Below, in pieces: positions 47,231 to 55,184 of a stretch of DNA of 64,000 nucleotides; the stretch's first letter is position 1, and every line of letters starts with the position of its first letter. The notes beneath the pieces are model-generated. The model ran no database searches. It had not been told where the DNA came from and saw nothing but the letters and a program-made list of their open reading frames with translations. The DNA is from Vibrio crassostreae 9ZC13. Lineage in GTDB: Bacteria > Pseudomonadota > Gammaproteobacteria > Enterobacterales > Vibrionaceae. Position numbers and translations under genes: made by a program. The stretch is taken from positions 426,786 through 490,785 of the forward strand of contig NZ_AJYZ02000041.1 in assembly GCF_000272045.2 (NCBI RefSeq). Reading direction: 5' to 3'.

Positions 47231-49504
47231 ATGGATTATCAAGTTCTTACCGTTGGTAACCCGAATAGTGGTAAAACAACACTGTTCAACGCACTGACTG
47301 GTGCTAAGCAGCACGTTGGTAACTGGGTTGGTGTCACTGTTGAAAAGAAGACGGGTTTATACTCGCACGCTGGTGATCAGTTTCAACTAACGGATTTACC
47401 GGGTATCTACGCACTAGACAGTGGTAATGATGCGAACAGCATCGATGAGTCTATCGCGTCTCGCGCTGTTTTAACTCACCCAGCAGATGTGATCATCAAT
47501 GTTGTCGACGCTAACTGTCTAGAACGAAGCTTATATATGACATTACAGCTGCGTGAGTTGGGTCGCCCAATGATCGTTGTGTTGAACAAAATGGATGTAT
47601 TAAAGCGCGAACGTCAGGTGATTAACCTTAAAGCACTAGAGAAAGAGCTAGGTTGCCCAGTTCTAAGCTTGTCTGCAAACGATAAAGGTCAAGTGGTTCG
47701 CTTTAAAGAGCGTCTGCATAAACTGCTTGTTCAAGGTGTGAGCCTTGACCCTATCTCTATTGATTACGATGCCGCGTTAGAAGCTCTTATCCCTTCTGTT
47801 GAGTCACAATTTGATGATGCTGACGTATCTCACCGAGCGCTAGCGATTCGTGCTTTAGAAAATGATTACTTGGTATTGAATGGTTTAGCCCCACAAACTC
47901 GCACTCAAATTGATAGCGTGCGTCTTGGTGCCGATTTCGATATTGACCTTGCTGTTGCTGACGCTAAATACACTTTCTTACATGACCTTTGTAAACGTGT
48001 TCGTCGCAGCGAAGGCAAACTAAGCCGTAACTTTACAGAGAAAGCAGACCAATTCATTTTGAACAAATGGGTCGGTATTCCTTTCTTCTTCGTTATCATG
48101 TACCTAATGTTCATGTTCTCTATCAATATCGGTAGTGCGTTTATCGACTTCTTCGATATTGGTGTTGGAGCAATATTAGTTGATGGTGGACACCACTTAT
48201 TAGATGGCCATTTACCAGTTTGGTTAGTCACTGTACTTGCTGATGGTATTGGCGGCGGTATCCAAACGGTTGCGACCTTTATTCCTGTTATCGCAGCGCT
48301 TTACCTATTCTTAGCGGTACTAGAAAGCTCAGGCTACATGGCTCGTGCTGCATTTGTACTTGATAAAGTGATGCAGAAGATTGGTTTACCGGGTAAAGCA
48401 TTTGTCCCACTTGTACTGGGCTTTGGTTGTAACGTGCCTTCAATCATGGCAACTCGTACTCTTGACCAAGAGCGCGAACGTAAACTAGCAGCATCAATGG
48501 CGCCGTTTATGTCATGTGGTGCTCGTTTACCGGTATACGCACTGTTCGCGGCGGCGTTCTTCCCAGGTGCAGGACAAAACGTAGTATTCGCTCTGTACAT
48601 CATGGGTATCGTTGCTTCTGTATTTACGGGTTTGTTCCTGAAAAACACGATCTACCCAGGTAGCAGTGATAGCTTAGTGATGGAAATGCCAGATTACGAA
48701 TTGCCGACAGTGCAAAACGTAATGTTGAAAACTTGGCAGAAGCTGAAGCGTTTCGTACTTGGTGCAGGTAAAACAATCGTGATGGTTGTGGCTATTCTTA
48801 GCTTCCTAAACTCTCTAGGTATGGACGGCAGCTTTGGTAACGAAGATAGCGAAAACTCAGTACTGTCTAGAGCAGCTCAAGTTGTAACACCTGTATTCCA
48901 ACCAATTGGTATTACTGAAGAGAACTGGCCTGCAACGGTTGGTATCATCACAGGTATTTTCGCTAAAGAAGCCGTTGTTGGTACATTAAATAGCCTATAT
49001 ACAACGCCTTCTGATGAAGAAGCAGCTGAGTTTGACTTAGCAGCAAGCCTGCAAGAAGCGGTAATGACGATCCCTGAAAACCTAGCCGGATTGAGCTACT
49101 CAGATCCATTAGGTATTGAAGTTGGCGACTTGTCTGACTCTAATTCTGTAGCAGCTGACCAAGAAGTCGATACCTCTATCTTTGGTAACTTGAAAGACAA
49201 GTTTGTATCTGGTCATGCGGCATTCGCTTACTTGATTCTTATCCTGCTTTACACGCCTTGTGTGGCCGCGATGGGTGCTTATGTTCGTGAATTTGGTCAG
49301 ACGTTTGCACGCTTCATCGCGGTTTGGACGATGGCTCTTGGTTACTTTGGTGCGACTTTCTACTACCAAGCGGCAAACTTTGCTGCGCATCCTGTGACAA
49401 GTGCAGTATGGATGGTGGCGATTGCTGGTGGTTTTGTGGTGACGTATCGCGTCTTCAAGAAAGTGGGCAGTAAGCAGAAAGCACTAGAGGTGCAAGTAGT
49501 ATGA
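47231..49504 (+). CDS. feoB: Ferrous iron transporter FeoB
   Basis: 757 residues. The N-terminal G domain has GNPNSGKTTLFNAL, DLPGIYAL and LNKMD; a helical GDI-like domain follows; then two membrane Gate domains (LVLGFGCNVPSIMATR, and SCGARLPVY between them) from about residue 280. It imports Fe(II) across the inner membrane. Overlaps feoC by four bases. Confidence 0.97.
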   Translation: MDYQVLTVGNPNSGKTTLFNALTGAKQHVGNWVGVTVEKKTGLYSHAGDQFQLTDLPGIYALDSGNDANSIDESIASRAVLTHPADVIINVVDANCLERSLYMTLQLRELGRPMIVVLNKMDVLKRERQVINLKALEKELGCPVLSLSANDKGQVVRFKERLHKLLVQGVSLDPISIDYDAALEALIPSVESQFDDADVSHRALAIRALENDYLVLNGLAPQTRTQIDSVRLGADFDIDLAVADAKYTFLHDLCKRVRRSEGKLSRNFTEKADQFILNKWVGIPFFFVIMYLMFMFSINIGSAFIDFFDIGVGAILVDGGHHLLDGHLPVWLVTVLADGIGGGIQTVATFIPVIAALYLFLAVLESSGYMARAAFVLDKVMQKIGLPGKAFVPLVLGFGCNVPSIMATRTLDQERERKLAASMAPFMSCGARLPVYALFAAAFFPGAGQNVVFALYIMGIVASVFTGLFLKNTIYPGSSDSLVMEMPDYELPTVQNVMLKTWQKLKRFVLGAGKTIVMVVAILSFLNSLGMDGSFGNEDSENSVLSRAAQVVTPVFQPIGITEENWPATVGIITGIFAKEAVVGTLNSLYTTPSDEEAAEFDLAASLQEAVMTIPENLAGLSYSDPLGIEVGDLSDSNSVAADQEVDTSIFGNLKDKFVSGHAAFAYLILILLYTPCVAAMGAYVREFGQTFARFIAVWTMALGYFGATFYYQAANFAAHPVTSAVWMVAIAGGFVVTYRVFKKVGSKQKALEVQVV

Positions 49505-49731
49505 TTTTAACTGAACTTCATCAATACATTGATAGCCACGGCGTTGCGGCTCGTAAAGAGCTCGCTGCAAAGTTTGGCATGAGTGAAGATGGTGTCGATG
49601 CGATGCTGAGTGTTTGGGTCAAGAAAGGGAAAGTTTCTCGCTTGGTCGATACGAATAAGCATGGTCATACAACGCGTATTCGCTACACCATCAGCAAACA
49701 AGATGGTTTGTCGCTTAACGTGATGATGTAG
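49501..49731 (+). CDS. feoC: FeoC-like winged-helix protein
   Basis: 76 residues with a winged helix (ELHQYIDSHGVAARKELAAK and SVWVKKGKVSRLV). It has no cysteine, so it cannot bind the Fe-S cluster reported for enterobacterial FeoC. Vibrio FeoC is thought to be a structural part of the FeoABC complex. Coupled to feoB by an ATGA overlap. Confidence 0.9.
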   Translation: MILTELHQYIDSHGVAARKELAAKFGMSEDGVDAMLSVWVKKGKVSRLVDTNKHGHTTRIRYTISKQDGLSLNVMM

Positions 49732-49777
49732 TTCGGTCTTCAGACTCTCGTTGAAAAAGGCGAGATTAGAAAATGAC

Positions 49778-49808
49778 AAAGCCGCTTATCTAAGATGAGC
49801 GGCTTTTT
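49778..49808. terminator. Bidirectional terminator, feoC / HIT gene
   Basis: AAAGCCGCTTATC / GATGAGCGGCTTT around TAA, one T-G pair, between convergent genes. Confidence 0.85.
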
Positions 49809-49863
49809 GTTATGTGTCTTTTCTGAAGTGTTTTGCTTTAAAGCTCAATGAGATGAACTCGAA

Positions 49864-50292
49864 TTATGCTTTCTTGAAGATAGAGCTCAGTGACAGAACG
49901 TTTTGGATACGAGTCAGGATAGCGGCTTGATCTTCTTCACTGCGCTGTTCGCCTTTTGTATTACCCCATACTGGGCCGGGCCAAGCAATGTCGTCTTTGA
50001 AGCGTGCAATATGGTGGATGTGCAGTTGTGGCACCATATTACCCAGCGCACCAAGGTTCAATTTGTCTGGTTGGAACGTTGCTTCTAATGCTTGGCTTAC
50101 CGCCTGAGATTCATGTAGGAACTGCTGTTGCTCTTTCATTGGTAAGTGGTGCAACTCTTTTAGGTTGGCACGTTTTGGTACCAAGATAATCCAAGGCACT
50201 GCGTTATCTTTGTGTAGCAGGGCTAAGCTCAGTGGAAATTCGCCGATAAGTGTGGTGTCTTTCGCAAGTTGCGGGTGAAGTTCGAAGCTCAT
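49864..50292 (-). CDS. HIT-domain protein
   Basis: 142 residues. The HIT motif H-x-H-x-H reads QLHIHHIAR near residue 88, with glutamine at the first histidine position; the following ARFKDDIAWPGPVWG is typical of this proteobacterial subgroup. Probably a nucleotide hydrolase or transferase of unknown substrate. The substitution is outside the catalytic (middle) histidine. Confidence 0.88.
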   Translation of the reverse strand: MSFELHPQLAKDTTLIGEFPLSLALLHKDNAVPWIILVPKRANLKELHHLPMKEQQQFLHESQAVSQALEATFQPDKLNLGALGNMVPQLHIHHIARFKDDIAWPGPVWGNTKGEQRSEEDQAAILTRIQNVLSLSSIFKKA

Positions 50293-50369
50293 GATCTTTC
50301 CAATTAATTGTTTTACATGAGTATAAGGTCGGAGTTTGAATGTGGCTAGGGCTTACGTTCTCAATAAGC

Positions 50370-50410
50370 AGATTCCCTATCACGTTCGTCCCTCACTGTA
50401 GGGAATGATG
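50370..50410 (+). repeat. Intergenic hairpin repeat, copy B
   Basis: ATTCCCTA (50372-50379) and TAGGGAAT (50399-50406) form an exact stem. The loop holds GTTCGTCCCTC, shared with copy A, and the right flank is GATGG. Confidence 0.75.
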
Positions 50411-50486
50411 GCGAGAAGAGGGATAACGATTTGGTGTGGTTTGATGGCGCATCATTGATGTTGTCTTGGATTCACTACACCTATTC

Positions 50487-50530
50487 TCGTCATCTCCTAG
50501 AGCGACGAATGAGCGTAATAGGAGATCTCT
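50487..50530 (-). repeat. Intergenic hairpin repeat, copy C (inverted)
   Basis: ATCTCCTA (50492-50499) and TAGGAGAT (50519-50526) form an exact stem. On the minus strand the loop reads CGCTCATTCGTCGCTC and the flank ATGACGAG, matching the family. Confidence 0.75.
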
Positions 50531-50581
50531 TGCTGTGTAGGTTAGCTAATCGCTTAAATAATCGAGTAAACAAACCTCCAG

Positions 50582-50616
50582 ACAAAAAAAAGGTTGACGC
50601 TTTCACGTCAACCTTT
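50582..50616 (-). terminator. Terminator after argS
   Basis: AAAGGTTGACG / CGTCAACCTTT around a six-base loop, with a T-tract on the minus strand. It lies about 70 bases past the argS stop, beyond the heptamer array. Same hairpin type as after pgm and gltA. Confidence 0.88.
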
Positions 50617-50623
50617 CTAATTT

Positions 50624-50682
50624 TCTCGAATCTCGAATCTCGAATCTCGAATCTCGAATCTCGAATCTCGAATCTCGAATCG
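50624..50682 (+). repeat. Heptamer tandem array, TCTCGAA x 8
   Basis: Eight exact copies of TCTCGAA (50624-50679) plus TCG, between the argS stop and its terminator, so it is transcribed as part of the argS 3' end. Confidence 0.95.
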
Positions 50683-50683
50683 C

Positions 50684-52417
50684 TTACATGCGCTCTAGAG
50701 TGTCGATACCTAGAAGCGATAGACCTTGCTTGATCGTCTTCGCTGTTAGTGCAGCAAGCTTCAGACGGCTCTGCTTAACAGCTTCGTCTTCAGCAACTAG
50801 GATAGGGCAAGCTTCGTAGAAGCTAGAGAATTGACCAGCTAGTTCGAATAGGTAGCTACACATGATGTGTGGTTGACCTTCACGAGCAACAGACTGTACT
50901 GCTTCTTCAAACTGTAGAAGTTTCGCGATAAGCGCTTTCTCTTTCTCTTCAGTGATTTTGATTTCACCTTCAAGCGAGTCCATAGAAATGCCAGCTTTAG
51001 CAAATACAGAAGCAACACGAGTGTATGCGTACTGCATGTATGGTGCTGTGTTGCCTTCGAATGCAAGCATGTTGTCCCAATCGAACACGTAGTCAGTAGT
51101 GCGGTGCTTAGAAAGGTCTGCGTACTTAACCGCTGCCATAGCAACAGTGTTCGCGATCGCTTTCTTCTCGTCTTCTGCTAGTTCTGGGTTCTTAGATTCG
51201 ATTAGCTGCGCTGCACGAACTTCGGCTTCATCAAGAAGATCAGCAAGACGAACAGTACCGCCTGCACGAGTCTTGAATGGTTTACCGTCTTTACCTAGCA
51301 TCATGCCGAATGCGTGGTGCTCAAGAGAAACAGATTCTGGGATGTAACCTGCTTTACGAACGATAGTCCAAGCTTGCATTAGATGCTGGTGTTGACGTGA
51401 GTCGATGAAGTAAAGAACGCGGTCTGCGCCTAGTTCTTCAAAACGGTATTTTGCACAAGCAATGTCGGTTGTTGTGTAAAGGAAGCCGCCGTCGCGTTTC
51501 TGGATGATAACGCCCATTGGGTCACCATCTTTGTTTTTGTATTCGTCTAGGAATACAACTTGTGCGCCGTCATCTTCTTTAGCAAGACCTTGCTCTTTCA
51601 GATCCGCAACAATAGTTGGAAGCATGTGGTTGTACATGCTTTCGCCCATTACGTCATCACGTGTTAGAGACACGTTTAGACGATCGTAGTTGCGTTGGTT
51701 TTGAATCATTGTTACGTCAACAAGCTTCTTCCACATCTCTGCGCAGAACTCGTCGCCGCTTTGCAGTTTAACAACGTAGCCACGTGCTTTAACTGCGAAC
51801 TCTTCGTCTTCATCGTAGAGCTTTTTAGATTCACGGTAGAAGCCTTCAAGGTCAGCAAGTTCCATTGAAACTTCACCAGACTCAGCCTGAACGCGCTCAA
51901 GGTTTGCGATAAGCATACCGAATTGAGTACCCCAGTCACCGATGTGGTTAGCGCGGATAACGTTGTGGCCTAGAAATTCTAGAGTACGAACTACTGCATC
52001 ACCGATGATAGTTGAACGTAGGTGACCAACGTGCATTTCTTTAGCAACGTTTGGCGCAGAGTAATCCGCAACAATTGTTTGTGTTTCTGCTACTGCAACA
52101 CCAAGGCGAGAATCAGCCAATGCTGCGTCTGCTTGTTGTGCTAGGAAAGCTTCATCTAGGAAGATGTTAAGGAAACCTGGGCCTGCGATTTCAACTTTAG
52201 AAGCGATACCGTCTAGGTTTAGAACGTCCAATACTTTTTGAGCAAATTCTCGAGGGTTAGTGCCTAGTCGCTTAGCAACGCCCATAACGCCGTTTGCTTG
52301 GTAGTCACCAAATTGTGGTTTTGCAGATTGGCGAACAGCCGCAGGAGAGCCTGCAGGTGCGCCAGCGGCTTCTAGAGCCTGAGATACTTTGTCATTAATA
52401 AGTGCTTGGATATTCAC
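50684..52417 (-). CDS. argS: Arginyl-tRNA synthetase
   Basis: 577 residues, class I, with the HIGH-type motif in KEMHVGHLRSTIIGD near residue 125 and a degenerate KMSKS region (KDGKPFKTRAG). N-terminal Add-1 domain NIQALINDKVSQAL and C-terminal anticodon domain complete. GTG start at 52417 after AAGGAAA. The frame runs open further upstream, but those codons lack a ribosome site and homology. Confidence 0.97.
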   Translation of the reverse strand: MNIQALINDKVSQALEAAGAPAGSPAAVRQSAKPQFGDYQANGVMGVAKRLGTNPREFAQKVLDVLNLDGIASKVEIAGPGFLNIFLDEAFLAQQADAALADSRLGVAVAETQTIVADYSAPNVAKEMHVGHLRSTIIGDAVVRTLEFLGHNVIRANHIGDWGTQFGMLIANLERVQAESGEVSMELADLEGFYRESKKLYDEDEEFAVKARGYVVKLQSGDEFCAEMWKKLVDVTMIQNQRNYDRLNVSLTRDDVMGESMYNHMLPTIVADLKEQGLAKEDDGAQVVFLDEYKNKDGDPMGVIIQKRDGGFLYTTTDIACAKYRFEELGADRVLYFIDSRQHQHLMQAWTIVRKAGYIPESVSLEHHAFGMMLGKDGKPFKTRAGGTVRLADLLDEAEVRAAQLIESKNPELAEDEKKAIANTVAMAAVKYADLSKHRTTDYVFDWDNMLAFEGNTAPYMQYAYTRVASVFAKAGISMDSLEGEIKITEEKEKALIAKLLQFEEAVQSVAREGQPHIMCSYLFELAGQFSSFYEACPILVAEDEAVKQSRLKLAALTAKTIKQGLSLLGIDTLERM

Positions 52418-52764
52418 ACGCGTTTCCTTCAATTCAAGGATGATAAGAGTGGCCGTTATTTCGAGGTCATTAAATTGGTTAATTATGCGTCTAGTTAACG
52501 ATTTAATGCCGAAATGAACAACAGACACTGTTTAAGTTCACAAAAATGGCGTTAATCATACCAATTTTGTGGGGTTTCTTATAGGTCGAATTGATAGAAA
52601 ATTAACATTTCCTGAGTAGTTTTTGACAATCGACTTTTAGCAAGACGCGTTTGCATGTTTAAGGAGCGAAAAGAACATAGTTATTGAGTGTTTTTTGTAA
52701 AAGCAACGCTTGTTGCAAAAGGCAAAACTGATAACATGCAGCCATTATTTGGAGAACACAGACA
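52418..52764. other. argS-yecM divergent intergenic region
   Basis: 347 bases holding both promoters. Apart from a small hairpin GCAAC / GTTGC (52703-52716) I see nothing defined. Confidence 0.4.
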
Positions 52765-53361
52765 ATGATGATGAGCCTGAAGCAAGCTGAACTAGAACCA
52801 CAACAAATGATCGCCCGCCTTGATACTTTTATGGCAAAAATCGAGAGCCTAGGAAATACATTAGGTTTGGATTTAAGCTTTGCTCAAGCGGATCATATTG
52901 CGCTGCGAATCAATGACACTGAGCTAGCGAAATCTGCCCATCAAGCGTGGTCTGAGTACGGCTCTACGATTTCTGAGGCGATGATTAATGGTCGTCTAAT
53001 TGTGGTGTTGGCTTTCGATGAACCCTTGCAAAGCCTTGGCTGGAAAATTGAATGTTTGGAGCTGCCATATCCAGCAGAAGGTAAGATTTACCCAAGCCAA
53101 GATTGGGAACATGTAGAGTTTGTGATTCCTTCTCATGCCCAAACAGCTGATGAGTATCTAGCGGATCTTAAAGAAACTTACCCGCAGTTCGCTGCTAACT
53201 TTGAAACGCTGGGTGAGCAAGGCGTTAAGATCAAACTCTCTAGCCCGAAAGGCGAGGGTGAACGCTTGAATAACCCAACAGTGGCTTTTAAACATCAAGG
53301 GATTTGCATCAAGCTGCATCCACACTCTTTGAAGAAGATTGTGGAATCAGAACAGGCTTAA
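52765..53361 (+). CDS. yecM: VOC-fold protein, YecM family
   Basis: 198 residues. QADHIALRINDTE, LELPYPAEGKIYPSQDWEHVEFV and VKIKLSSPKGEGERLNNPTVAFK match the glyoxalase/VOC fold. Likely metal-binding; substrate unknown. Three ATGs in a row (52765, 52768, 52771) follow GGAGA. Next to argS as in E. coli. Confidence 0.88.
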   Translation: MMMSLKQAELEPQQMIARLDTFMAKIESLGNTLGLDLSFAQADHIALRINDTELAKSAHQAWSEYGSTISEAMINGRLIVVLAFDEPLQSLGWKIECLELPYPAEGKIYPSQDWEHVEFVIPSHAQTADEYLADLKETYPQFAANFETLGEQGVKIKLSSPKGEGERLNNPTVAFKHQGICIKLHPHSLKKIVESEQA

Positions 53362-53385
53362 TTTGAATAGAGAGTTGCTAGGAAA

Positions 53386-53423
53386 GAGATTCCTGATCTC
53401 GCCTTGGCTCGTCGGAATGACGG
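53386..53423 (+). repeat. Intergenic hairpin repeat, copy E (degraded)
   Basis: GAGATTCC at 53386-53393 and GGAATGACGG at 53414-53423 keep the flanks and five paired bases; the inner stem has decayed. Confidence 0.55.
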
Positions 53424-53523
53424 GGTGTTCGATGAAATTTGCCAGAGTCTATCTTTGGATAGTGACAGACTGAGCGTTCGAGAGCGTATGTTAGAGCCTA
53501 TAGCTTGAAGATTCATCATCGAG

Positions 53524-53567
53524 TTCGTCATTCCCGATAGCGACGAAGGAGCGTAGTCGGGAATCTC
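53524..53567 (-). repeat. Intergenic hairpin repeat, copy D (inverted)
   Basis: ATTCCCGA (53530-53537) and TCGGGAAT (53557-53564) form an exact stem. On the minus strand the loop reads CTACGCTCCTTCGTCGCTA, matching the family core. Confidence 0.75.
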
Positions 53568-53593
53568 TCAAAGCGAGTCTGATCATCAGATAC

Positions 53594-53632
53594 AAAAAAC
53601 GCGCGATGGGCTTTCCCTATTGCGCGTTTTTT
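53594..53632. terminator. Bidirectional terminator, yecM / purU
   Basis: AAAAAACGCGCGATGGG / CCCTATTGCGCGTTTTTT around CTTT, with wobble and a one-base bulge. It ends the 315-base gap (53362-53676) that otherwise holds repeats D and E. Confidence 0.85.
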
Positions 53633-53676
53633 ATTGGGTTTTAACTGGAAGTCTTACCGGAAATCGAATATCCGAT

Positions 53677-54516
53677 TTACAGAATTACAGTCTTGTTGCC
53701 GTAAACAAACACATGATCATTGATCACCTTGTTTAACGCCTTACTTAATACATTCTTCTCTACGTCACGACCGGCTTGTGCCATGTCTTTCGCGCTGAAG
53801 TTGTGATCCACAGGGATAACATCTTGCTTGATGATTGGACCTTCATCCAAATCATTCGTCACAAAGTGTGCCGTTGCGCCAATGATCTTCACGCCGCGCT
53901 CATACGCTTGTTGGTATGGCTTCGCGCCAATAAATGCTGGCAAGAAGCTGTGGTGGATATTGATGATCTTGTGGTGGTATTTTTCAACAAAACCTGGTGT
54001 CAGCACTCGCATGTACTTAGCCAAAACAAGGTAATCCGCCTCGTACTGGTCAATCACTTCTAGCATCTTCTTCTCATGTTCTTCACGGTTTAGCCCTTCG
54101 TGAGAAACATGGTGGTAAGGGATGTCAAAACGCTCGGTTAGGCTTTGTAGAATGTCGTAGTTACCGACAACGGCCGCAATTTCAACGTCTAAGCTGCCAT
54201 CGAAGTTCTTCATTAGAATGTCGCCAAGGCAGTGTGCTTCCTTGGTCACGAGTATCACAACACGCTTGCGAGACGAATCAACAAGCTTACGTTTCGTATT
54301 TGGTGGCAGGGCTTGGTCTAAATCGGCAAGCAAGGTTTCATCATTGAAATAGCCTTCCAGCTCGGTGCGCATAAAGAAGTGGCCACTTGTGTTATCTACG
54401 AACTCATTGTTGTGAATAATATTGAGTTGGTGCTTATAACAAATATTGGTGATCTTAGAGATGAGGCCGGGGGCATCAGTACAATGTGTTAGTAAAGTTT
54501 TTCTTTCCATTTGCAT
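53677..54516 (-). CDS. purU: Formyltetrahydrofolate deformylase
   Basis: 279 residues. N-terminal ACT domain (THCTDAPGLISKITNICYKH), then a formyltransferase-like domain with INIHHSFLPAF near residue 203 and FVTNDLDEGPIIKQD. It releases formate from 10-formyl-THF for purine synthesis and one-carbon balance. The ATG at 54510 is an alternative start. Confidence 0.95.
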   Translation of the reverse strand: MQMERKTLLTHCTDAPGLISKITNICYKHQLNIIHNNEFVDNTSGHFFMRTELEGYFNDETLLADLDQALPPNTKRKLVDSSRKRVVILVTKEAHCLGDILMKNFDGSLDVEIAAVVGNYDILQSLTERFDIPYHHVSHEGLNREEHEKKMLEVIDQYEADYLVLAKYMRVLTPGFVEKYHHKIINIHHSFLPAFIGAKPYQQAYERGVKIIGATAHFVTNDLDEGPIIKQDVIPVDHNFSAKDMAQAGRDVEKNVLSKALNKVINDHVFVYGNKTVIL

Positions 54517-54811
54517 CTTACTTCCATGAAATGTTGCACTTATTATATGAAATCGGGATTCTTCAAATTTAATGCAGGCCGTCGAACGGTGAACTGAGCC
54601 GCAATATCATCGTTATAATTAATCTATTATCAAGTTGGTTTCAACAAATTCTGCTGCTCATTTATCGCTTTGATAAATTGTTTGATATAGAAATATCAGT
54701 TTTTAGATAGAAAAACAGGCAGAAGCTTCATTTTTAAAAGTTTTGACCGTAGTACGCATTTGAACTTCAACCGAGGCATTTACGCCTTGGCCAAAAATAG
54801 AGGTGATACTT

Positions 54812-55012
54812 ATGGATAAAGAGTTACTAGCCAAAAAACTGTACTGCAAGCGAGTGAATTCATTGGCGAGAGGTACCGAATTAGATGGTCATGTTCTAGA
54901 TGAAATGTGGGAAAGTAAGACCTCACCAACCGATGCAGCGAAAGCCATACAGCCTGGTGATAACCATTTTGAAGGTGCTCCTTGGCTATCACGTTATCTC
55001 AGTCGAAAATAA
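54812..55012 (+). CDS. Small protein of unknown function
   Basis: 66 residues, charged and soluble, with no membrane segment; ends APWLSRYLSRK. GAGGTG at 54800-54805 sits six bases before the ATG, which supports translation; an in-frame GTG at 54803 is less likely. It stands alone between purU (opposite strand) and yoaA. I do not recognise the family. Confidence 0.6.
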   Translation: MDKELLAKKLYCKRVNSLARGTELDGHVLDEMWESKTSPTDAAKAIQPGDNHFEGAPWLSRYLSRK

Positions 55013-55140
55013 AAACGATTCTCTAATTCCTACTTCTTCAATTCTTACCTTCAAGGTAACTTAAGCCACGTCAAGCCAAACCAAACACCTCCGGTGCGAA
55101 GTCATTCTTGATTCGCGCCGGCTCACTAAACCTGCCATAA

Positions 55141-55170
55141 TTCTCCTTCTCCTTCTCCTTCTCTTTTTCT
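55141..55170 (+). repeat. TTCTCC hexamer run in the yoaA leader
   Basis: TTCTCC occurs three times, then TTCTCT and TTTTCT, a pyrimidine tract of 30 bases that ends 14 bases before the yoaA start. Confidence 0.8.
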
Positions 55171-55184
55171 AAACTTCGTACTCT

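Noticed and set aside
50431..50733. 100-codon ORF over repeats after the HIT gene
   Set aside because: It runs through repeat C, the argS terminator and the second heptamer array, ending inside argS on the opposite strand.
50370..53567. Hairpin repeats as integron attC/VCR sites
   Set aside because: Too short, no attC core sites (RYYYAAC/GTTRRRY) and no cassettes or integrase.
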